Source: Cyanobacteria bacterium UBA11370 (GTDB lineage: Bacteria > Cyanobacteriota > Cyanobacteriia > Cyanobacteriales > Coleofasciculaceae). From it: 11,619 bases of DNA. Below are positions 6,579 to 11,619 of this stretch, piece by piece; position 1 is the first letter of the stretch, and every line of letters starts with the position of its first letter. The position numbers and the translations under genes were made by a program. The stretch spans positions 1 to 11,619 of the forward strand of contig DNGI01000398.1 of assembly GCA_003486645.1 (NCBI GenBank). Reading direction: 5' to 3'. The notes below the pieces were generated by a model. It was not told the origin of the DNA, ran no database searches, and saw only the letters and a program-made list of their open reading frames with translations.

Positions 6579-9185
6579 TTATCTAACCGCCGCAGGCATC
6601 CCCAAAATATCCTCAATTCGCGGCATTTCCTCCAACGGAATCACCCGTCCTTCATCCTCAAACCCAGCGATTTGATCGAAATTCAAATACCGATACAAAT
6701 CACCTGCAAACGGATTAATTTTCTTACCCACAATCTCCATGTATTCCTGTACCGTTGGTACTCGTCCTAACAACGCACAAACGGCTGATAATTCCGCTGA
6801 ACCAAGATAGACTCGTGCATCCTTACCCATGCGATTATTAAAGTTACGAGTTGAGGTAGAAAATACTGTTGTTCCATCTCCCACCCGCGCTTGATTTCCC
6901 ATGCACAAACTGCAACCGGGAACCTCTGTTCTTGCACCCGCCGCGCCAAATGTGCCGTAAACTCCTTCTTCTTTCAATTGTTTTTCATCCATGCGAGTGG
7001 GTGGACAAATCCACAACCGAACTTTTGCCGGAGGTTCCCCTTCTAAAACCTTCGCTGCTGCGCGATAATGACCGATATTGGTCATACAAGACCCAATAAA
7101 TACCTCATCAACGCGATCGCCTGCCACTTCACTCAATAACTTCACATTATCCGGGTCATTGGGTGCAGCAACAATGGGTTCCTTGATTTCATTCAAATCA
7201 ATCTCAATAATTTCCACATACTCCGCATCTGCATCTGCTTCCATTAATACTGGATTTGCCAACCATTCCTCCATCTTGGCAACCCGACGCATAATGGTTC
7301 GTTCATCGTGATAGCCTCGCGCTACCATATTTTTTAATAGCGCCACATTGGATCGTAAATATTCGGCAACCGTCTCTACTCCCAACTTAATGGTACATCC
7401 CGCACAAGACCTTTCCGCCGTGGCATCCGTCAATTCAAAGGCTTGTTCAACTTTTAAATCTGGCAACCCTTCAATCTCCATAATTCGTCCGGAGAAGATA
7501 TTTTTCTTATTCTGCTTCTCCACAGTTAGCAATCCCTTTTGAATGGCTACATAGGGAATTGCATTGACAATATCTCGCAGCGTTACTCCGGGTTGTAACT
7601 CCCCTTTAAACCGCACTAAAACGGATTCTGGCATATCCAATGGCATTGCACCCAACGCCGCCGCAAATGCGACTAATCCCGAACCTGCTGGGAAGGAAAT
7701 TCCTAATGGAAAACGAGTATGAGAATCACCACCCGTTCCTATCGTATCCGGTAATAACATTCGGTTTAACCAGGAGTGAATAATGCCATCACCGGGACGT
7801 AACGCTACCCCGCCACGAGTTGCAAAGAAATCGGGTAATTCTTTATGGGTTTTGATGTCTACAGGTTTAGGATATGCGGCGGTATGGCAGAAACTTTGCA
7901 TAACTAAATCTGCACTAAATCCCAAACAAGCGAGTTCTTTTAATTCATCACGAGTCATTGGCCCTGTGGTATCTTGAGAACCAACGGTTGTCATGATGGG
8001 TTCGCATGACCTACCGGGACGAACACCGGGTAAACCGCACGCTTTCCCCACCATTTTTTGGGCTAATGTAAAGCCTTTTCCGGTATCTTCTGGCTGTTTG
8101 GGACGGATGAAAATAGGACTCGGTTCTAATCCTAATGCTTGACGAGTTTTATCAGTTAGGGAACGTCCAATTAATAAGGGAATGCGTCCGCCTGCCCGTA
8201 CTTCATCGAGAATTGTATCGGGTTTGAGGGTAAAAGTGGAAATGATTTCTCCGGCTTCATTGGTAATTTCTCCCTGATACGGATGGATGGTAATCACCAT
8301 TCCGGTTTCCATCCCAGAGACATCACATTCAATTGGTAATGCGCCAGAATCTTCAGCGGTATTGAAGAAAATCGGGGCAATTTTTCCACCTAAAATATAT
8401 CCCCCTGCCCGTTTATTCGGAACAAAGGGAATATCGTCGCCAATATGCCAAAGTAAAGAATTAATGGCTGATTTGCGGGATGAACCTGTACCTACAACAT
8501 CCCCAACATAAGCAACAGGATACCCGTTTTCTTTTAATTTGGCAATAGTTTGTAAGGCTCCCGGCATCCGCGTTTCTAGCATCACGGTCGCGTGTAAGGG
8601 AATATCCGGGCGCGTGGTGGCGTGGGTAGCGGGGGATAAATCGTCGGTGTTGGTTTCTCCCGGTACTTTAAACACGGTTACGGTAATGGCTTTCGGCAGT
8701 TTGGGGCGGCGGATGAACCAGGCGGCATTTGACCACGCATCGACGACTTGCTTGGCGTAGGGGTTGATATCGGACAGGGCGATAATGTCGTGAAAGGCAT
8801 CAAATACGAGCAGGATTTTGCTCAGAGCAGTGGCGGCTTCGGCGGCTAAGGGATTGTCAGGGGATTTGAGCAAATCGATGAGGGATTGCACATTGTAACC
8901 CCCCATCATCGTCCCTAATAGGTCTACGGCACCTTGGTGACTCAGTAAAGGACTGGTGACTTCGCTTTTGGCAATGGCGGTTAAAAATCCGGCTTTGACA
9001 TAGGCTGCTTCGTCAACACCGGGAGGAATGCGATCGCGCAGCAGTTCCATTAAGGTTTCTTGTTCCCCTGGTGGCGGGTTTTTCAGCAGTTCACAGAGTT
9101 CGGAGGTTTGTTGGGCATTCAGGGGTAGGGGGGGAATTCCTAGTGCAGCGCGTTCAGCGACGTGTTGGCGGTAGGATTCAAGCAT
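6579..9185 (-). CDS. acnB: Bifunctional aconitate hydratase 2 / 2-methylisocitrate dehydratase AcnB
   Basis: An 868-residue AcnB-type aconitase that interconverts citrate and isocitrate through cis-aconitate, in the cytoplasm. E. coli AcnB is 865 residues. Domain order is that of AcnB: a helical HEAT-like N-terminal domain (about 1-155), then the swivel domain with [13 protein letters not shown] (around 235), then the three catalytic domains. The [4Fe-4S] ligands are seen: Cys700 in [11 protein letters not shown], and Cys758 and Cys761 in [23 protein letters not shown] is also present. The start is ATG 9185 ([14 protein letters not shown]), the family N-terminus, with GAGAGGA about 10 nt ahead; the frame is open to a GTG at 9215. 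Family members can bind mRNA when the cluster is lost. The gene appears intact and monocistronic, between a promoter candidate and a terminator. Confidence 0.98.
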   Translation of the reverse strand: MLESYRQHVAERAALGIPPLPLNAQQTSELCELLKNPPPGEQETLMELLRDRIPPGVDEAAYVKAGFLTAIAKSEVTSPLLSHQGAVDLLGTMMGGYNVQSLIDLLKSPDNPLAAEAATALSKILLVFDAFHDIIALSDINPYAKQVVDAWSNAAWFIRRPKLPKAITVTVFKVPGETNTDDLSPATHATTRPDIPLHATVMLETRMPGALQTIAKLKENGYPVAYVGDVVGTGSSRKSAINSLLWHIGDDIPFVPNKRAGGYILGGKIAPIFFNTAEDSGALPIECDVSGMETGMVITIHPYQGEITNEAGEIISTFTLKPDTILDEVRAGGRIPLLIGRSLTDKTRQALGLEPSPIFIRPKQPEDTGKGFTLAQKMVGKACGLPGVRPGRSCEPIMTTVGSQDTTGPMTRDELKELACLGFSADLVMQSFCHTAAYPKPVDIKTHKELPDFFATRGGVALRPGDGIIHSWLNRMLLPDTIGTGGDSHTRFPLGISFPAGSGLVAFAAALGAMPLDMPESVLVRFKGELQPGVTLRDIVNAIPYVAIQKGLLTVEKQNKKNIFSGRIMEIEGLPDLKVEQAFELTDATAERSCAGCTIKLGVETVAEYLRSNVALLKNMVARGYHDERTIMRRVAKMEEWLANPVLMEADADAEYVEIIEIDLNEIKEPIVAAPNDPDNVKLLSEVAGDRVDEVFIGSCMTNIGHYRAAAKVLEGEPPAKVRLWICPPTRMDEKQLKEEGVYGTFGAAGARTEVPGCSLCMGNQARVGDGTTVFSTSTRNFNNRMGKDARVYLGSAELSAVCALLGRVPTVQEYMEIVGKKINPFAGDLYRYLNFDQIAGFEDEGRVIPLEEMPRIEDILGMPAAVR

Positions 9186-9218
9186 GGCAACAGTGTCCTC
9201 TCTTAGTATTTGCACGCA

Positions 9219-9247
9219 TTTTTACAGGTTATCTAAAGGTTGATCAA
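9219..9247 (-). promoter_or_regulatory. Candidate promoter of acnB
   Basis: On the minus strand TTGATC (9242-9247) and TAAAAA (9219-9224) are separated by exactly 17 nt. Each matches 4 of 6 consensus bases. The start point would lie some 25-30 nt ahead of the acnB ATG. The candidate is downstream of the hairpin at 9266-9298. Confidence 0.35.
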
Positions 9248-9265
9248 GTTACAGGGTACTCAATC

Positions 9266-9298
9266 AGATCCCCGACTTCTTGAAGAAGTCAGGGATCT
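9266..9298. repeat. 33-bp near-perfect palindrome between the VOC gene and acnB
   Basis: AGATCCCCGACTTCTT and its near-complement AAGAAGTCAGGGATCT form a long stem with one mismatch (C against A) and almost no loop. It begins 33 nt after the VOC gene stop and lies ahead of the acnB promoter candidate. There is no U-tract on either strand, so it is a poor intrinsic terminator. As I recall, GATCCCCGACTTCTT palindromes are dispersed through many cyanobacterial genomes, so it is best read as a repeat that may also shield acnB from upstream transcripts. Confidence 0.75.
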
Positions 9299-9330
9299 TG
9301 GCGTTTATGAATCATTGAGGATTGCTATGT

Positions 9331-9729
9331 TTAACGCAAACTGTAGTCAGGGTTATATTCAACCAACTCGATTTCATTCCCATCCGGATCGGTAACGTAG
9401 ATACGGTGCTTAGTTTCCGGTGCAGTCATGGTGTAATATTCAATCCCATTTTTACTGAGGTGTGTCTTCATTGCCTCGCCATTATCAATCACAAAACCAA
9501 CGTGATTTACTCCAAGATTTTCGTAAATTTCATGTACCCGTTTGTGATTGGGGTTGTGATTGAGTGCGAGATAAAATTGGTCGTTACCGATGTGCATCCA
9601 GCGATCGCTACCTTCCTGATTTTCTGCACGGACATACCAATCGGGAAATAGGGTTTGGTAAAAGCTTTTGCTTGCGTCAATATCTTGGCACGACAGGTTG
9701 ATATGTTCAAATCGTTGTAGTTTCGCCAT
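9331..9729 (-). CDS. VOC (glyoxalase/bleomycin resistance fold) protein
   Basis: A 132-residue, single-module vicinal-oxygen-chelate protein with two beta-alpha-beta-beta-beta repeats. Likely metal ligands are His9 (FEHINL), His76 (NHVGFVID) and Glu121 (DPDGNEIELVEY). The family includes glyoxalase I, dioxygenases and fosfomycin or bleomycin resistance proteins. Nothing here separates them, so the substrate is unknown. DPDGN-IEL is the common C-terminal motif. The start is ATG 9729, served by GGGAGA with 7 nt spacing. An upstream in-frame ATG at 9744 would put that GGAGA inside the coding region. No operon partner is evident: acnB lies beyond a hairpin and a promoter candidate. Confidence 0.85.
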   Translation of the reverse strand: MAKLQRFEHINLSCQDIDASKSFYQTLFPDWYVRAENQEGSDRWMHIGNDQFYLALNHNPNHKRVHEIYENLGVNHVGFVIDNGEAMKTHLSKNGIEYYTMTAPETKHRIYVTDPDGNEIELVEYNPDYSLR

Positions 9730-10083
9730 TTCTGGTTCTCCCATGAGAGCAAGTTGACCTTTTTCTTAATCATAGTCGTTATGACTACGGATTGCCAATT
9801 TAAACTATTTTGCTTTTTAAACGCTACACATAGCGAGAGAATAAGAAAAGGTTAAAGGGCACAACTTCCTAATGATTACAATATATAGTGAGGCGCATCG
9901 ATATGTGCCCCTACCGACTATCTGTAGTCTAATTTTATCAAATTAGTTTTATACACTAACTGAACAGGAAAATTCTGCTATGGCATTTCTCAAATAGATG
10001 AGGTACAGTTGCATTTTCTTCCCCACTCCCCACTCCCCACTCCCCAAAACCTAGGAATTTGTACCTCATGAGCATGAAAACCG
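9730..10083. other. Intergenic region between the VOC and cupin genes, rich in hairpins
   Basis: No gene is supported here. It holds four structures. An imperfect palindrome AGGCGCA...TGTGCCCCT lies at 9891-9912. The hairpin GACTA-TCTG-TAGTC lies at 9916-9929. The perfect 7-bp hairpin CTAATTT-TATC-AAATTAG lies at 9929-9946, sharing one base and followed by TTTTATAC on the plus strand. The repeat element at 9998-10069 is listed separately. Transcription from the cupin gene enters from the right and the VOC promoter should be at the left. Confidence 0.6.
9998..10069. repeat. CCCCACT heptamer repeat enclosed by a 10-bp inverted repeat
   Basis: ATGAGGTACA (9998-10007) and TGTACCTCAT (10060-10069) are exact inverted copies. 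Between them lie three tandem CCCCACT units plus a final CCCC (10021-10045), with A/T-rich flanks. CCCCACT-type heptamers are a known class of cyanobacterial STRR. The enclosing inverted repeat suggests a compact 72-bp element or a structured 3' region of the cupin transcript, since the cupin stop is only 14 nt away. Confidence 0.75.
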
Positions 10084-10542
10084 CTATAACATTGCCTTAA
10101 CCACATCCAGATCGTAAGGAAAAGGTCGGTGTAATGGACGATAATCTCGCTCATCAGCGGGTCCGTGACGCAAAACTGAATTAATAACAATACAAGGTTG
10201 CGAACTCATATTAATTGCACCGTGAGGAATACCGGGTGGAATTTTAACGATGGTTGGTTTACATTCGCTCATTAAAATGTATTGATACTGTCGATTTTGC
10301 AACACCACAAGTACCACAGAACCTTGTACAACCAGAAGCTGATCCGTTTGAAAGTGATGAACAAACAAATCTTCAACTGTTCCAGGCGCGATGGTAACTA
10401 GGGTAGTTTCGTGACCAAACAACGGTTGGTGAATTCCAGAGGTTCCCAGATGCTTTCCTGAGTCTACCGGACAGATTTCAATACCATTCGCGGGACTCAT
10501 ACAAGTCAACGGAAAGAGTTCCACCTTATTTTTGATACTCAT
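10084..10542 (-). CDS. Cupin-fold protein of unknown substrate
   Basis: A 152-residue single-domain cupin. The first cupin motif region is TVEDLFVHHFQTDQLLVVQGSV (from about residue 55), with His62/His63 and the closing Gly74. The second is VKIPPGIPHGAINMSS, with His107. Vicinal cupins of this size include sugar-nucleotide isomerases or epimerases and small metal enzymes. The C-terminal RPLHRPFPYDLDVVKAML helix does not identify a class for me. No signal peptide is seen, so it should be cytoplasmic. The start is ATG 10542, with GGAGG 9 nt ahead; an upstream in-frame ATG at 10590 is less likely. It stands alone, with the nearest minus-strand neighbour more than 350 nt away. Confidence 0.75.
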   Translation of the reverse strand: MSIKNKVELFPLTCMSPANGIEICPVDSGKHLGTSGIHQPLFGHETTLVTIAPGTVEDLFVHHFQTDQLLVVQGSVVLVVLQNRQYQYILMSECKPTIVKIPPGIPHGAINMSSQPCIVINSVLRHGPADERDYRPLHRPFPYDLDVVKAML

Positions 10543-10976
10543 AAGATTAACCCTCCACTTAAAGGGTTGTTTCAGGATTGAAAGCGCCAATTTTAGATAA
10601 TTGATGGGGAAGTATCGGCAACTTTCATAAAGTAGAAAGGAATCTAATTATTTTAGGTTGCAATAAGTATTTACTCACACCGAATAGGGTTTGCTGCGAT
10701 CCCTTCTCTTATAATTATAGTTTAAGCTGAATTTTGAAAAGCGATCGCACTCAGTTCTAGGATCAAGTTATTGGGGTGCTGAGTTCTGATTGTTAGTTTA
10801 ACAATAACTAAACTTTAATTACAAAACTTTACATAATTGAATTAAATGACAGCGACATTTCGACCAATAACTACTACCAAAGTATTATTTTATCAAAGCT
10901 AATTAACTGCCTTTGGATTGATTGGATACCTGACCCGACCATGCAAAAATGAGCCTAAAAAAGGTGAGGTATCGTT
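10543..10976. other. Divergent intergenic region between cupin gene and kinase remnant
   Basis: No gene is supported in these 434 nt. It is A/T-rich, carries one HIP1 octamer (10741-10748) and must contain the cupin promoter on minus. TTGCCG followed after 18 nt by TCTAAA is a weak candidate near 10600. The right end supplies the RBS (AAGGTGAGG, 10961-10969) of the dead kinase gene. GTTAGTTTAACA at 10792-10803 recurs at 11002-11013. Confidence 0.5.
10792..10803. repeat. 12-bp direct repeat, first copy (second at 11002-11013)
   Basis: GTTAGTTTAACA is present exactly at 10792-10803 and again at 11002-11013. The second copy spans the point where the start of the kinase gene is joined to its C-lobe piece. 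GTTA-GTT-TAAC is itself palindromic. Chance recurrence of a 12-mer in a window this size is uncommon but possible in A/T-rich DNA. Confidence 0.5.
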
Positions 10977-11219
10977 ATGATCGGTCAACTGCTTGATAGA
11001 CGTTAGTTTAACAGTGATATTTATGCCGTAGGAGTTATCGGAATTCAAGTCGCTACCGGATTATCGATTGATGAATTAGTATCTCTGTTGGGTTCCCCGA
11101 ATTCAACATTAGGTAAAAAAAGTTGGCGCGATCGCTCCTCAATTCGCGCTGAATTAGCCAATATTCTTGATCAGATGATACAGCCTGACCGCTTCATCGG
11201 TAGGATTTACATTGTTTGA
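10977..11219 (+). pseudogene. Remnant of a eukaryotic-type Ser/Thr protein kinase gene
   Basis: ATG 10977, with RBS AAGGTGAGG, begins MIGQLLDRR, the usual first residues of cyanobacterial Ser/Thr kinases. TAG (11004-11006) follows at once. In the same frame the sequence goes on with FNSDIYAVGVIGIQVATGLSI, then KKSWRDRSSIRAELANILDQMIQPDR, and ends at TGA 11217. These match the kinase C-lobe after the activation loop (SDIYAVGM.., ..WRD...ELA.ILD.M). The whole ATP-binding lobe, the HRD loop and DFG are missing, some 200 codons. Lobe and start are joined so that the junction makes the stop codon. The product is dead. The C-lobe piece breaks off near residue PDR, where the PrsW remnant takes over. 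Confidence 0.8.
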
Positions 11220-11580
11220 AACGTTGTTAAATTATGTTCCAAAAATCACTCAAATTGTGGGAGAAACCGTAGGTTTAGCCATCGTATTTCCGCGAGTTGT
11301 CGGTGCAGTTGCTGGACACATGGCTTGGAGTGGTTTGTTTGGTTATTTTATTGGTTTGAGTGCGCTTAAAACTCGGAAGCGATGGCTAATTATTGCAATG
11401 GGTTATTTGATTTCAGCACTCTTACACGCCTTGTGGAATACCTTTAGTGTGGGGGGGAATTATCTGATTGCGATCGCGGTGGGTGTTTTATCCTATGCTT
11501 TTCTAACAGCAGCAATTCTCAAAGCCAGAAGACTTTCACCCTTGCGATCGCAAAATTTCGCTACTCGTTTTTATCCTTGA
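11179..11580 (+). pseudogene. N-terminally truncated PrsW-type intramembrane protease
   Basis: The open stretch from 11179 to TGA 11578 encodes ASSVGFTLFETLLNYV (11191 on), then GHMAWSGLFGYFIGLSALK and LISALLHALWNTF, with about four hydrophobic segments. These fit the second, third and fourth motifs of the PrsW/CPBP-like membrane protease family (FxxxE, HxxxS, HxxxN). The first motif (EExxK) and the N-terminal membrane segments are absent, since an in-frame TGA lies at 11176. The only starts are internal, such as TTG 11212. The homology begins exactly where kinase homology ends, in a different frame, so a deletion joined the two genes. A short membrane protein could still be made, but it should lack protease activity. 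Confidence 0.75.
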
Positions 11581-11619
11581 GTCAATATAGCCAGTTTAAA
11601 TGATTTGTAAAATACCTCT

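Larger units (their letters stand above)
310..11551. repeat. HIP1 octamer GCGATCGC, 14 copies
   Basis: Starts at 310, 1127, 1199, 1833, 1978, 3702, 4007, 7113, 9030, 9601, 10741, 11128, 11470 and 11544. About 0.2 would be expected for an 8-mer in random DNA of this length. HIP1 over-representation is a hallmark of many cyanobacterial genomes. Copies occur in genes and in both pseudogene remnants at the right end, but there is none between 4015 and 7112, the stretch that holds the broken restriction gene and the toxin-antitoxin pair. Confidence 0.95.

Noticed and set aside
9322..9651. 109-codon plus-strand frame opposite the VOC gene
   Set aside because: The minus strand carries clear VOC motifs; the plus frame has no recognisable domain or RBS.
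10021..10045. CRISPR-like array
   Set aside because: The repeats are 7 bp with no spacers; it is a tandem repeat. No cas-like gene is present in the window.
9990..10190. 66-codon minus frame through the CCCCACT repeat and the cupin 3' end
   Set aside because: It is out of frame with the cupin and is read through the repeat; no RBS or homology.
1..11619. tRNA or rRNA genes
   Set aside because: No cloverleaf with a CCA-ready acceptor stem or GGTTCGAATCC-type T-arm was seen by eye in the intergenic gaps, and no rRNA-like sequence. A tRNAscan run would settle it.

Overview
The window looks like chromosome from a cyanobacterium, probably a filamentous one with a large genome. The octamer GCGATCGC (HIP1) occurs 14 times in 11.6 kb, where about 0.2 would be expected by chance. 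Three kinds of short tandem repeat typical of cyanobacteria are also present. The gene set fits: HU, CobD-like aminotransferase, MnmE, a carotenoid-isomerase-like flavoprotein, an exported pentapeptide-repeat protein and AcnB. I cannot name the species.

Layout. Positions 1-736 (minus) hold hup followed by a cobD-like gene that runs off the left edge. Positions 1091-4020 (plus) hold mnmE and a FAD-dependent oxidoreductase separated by 20 nt. A secreted pentapeptide-repeat gene with its own terminator follows (4136-4591). The accessory stretch 4690-6505 (minus) holds a small ORF next to a good terminator, an internally deleted GmrSD-type (DUF262/DUF1524) restriction gene, and a VapBC-like antitoxin/PIN toxin pair. 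AcnB (6579-9185), a VOC/glyoxalase-fold protein (9331-9729) and a cupin (10084-10542) follow, all on minus. Several hairpin repeats lie between them. The right end (10977-11580, plus) is the scar of two dead genes: a Ser/Thr protein kinase reduced to its first nine codons plus a C-lobe piece, run into an N-terminally truncated PrsW-type membrane protease.

How it fits together. Most intact genes are housekeeping: nucleoid structure, cobamide synthesis, tRNA wobble modification, TCA cycle. The active-looking accessory unit is the toxin-antitoxin pair beside the dead restriction gene. Gene decay by internal deletion happened at least twice. Short tandem repeats have entered coding sequence in frame at least twice, in cobD-like and mnmE. 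I found no convincing new multi-gene system. The most interesting signals are these repeat insertions, the two deletion scars, and a CCCCACT repeat enclosed by a perfect inverted repeat.
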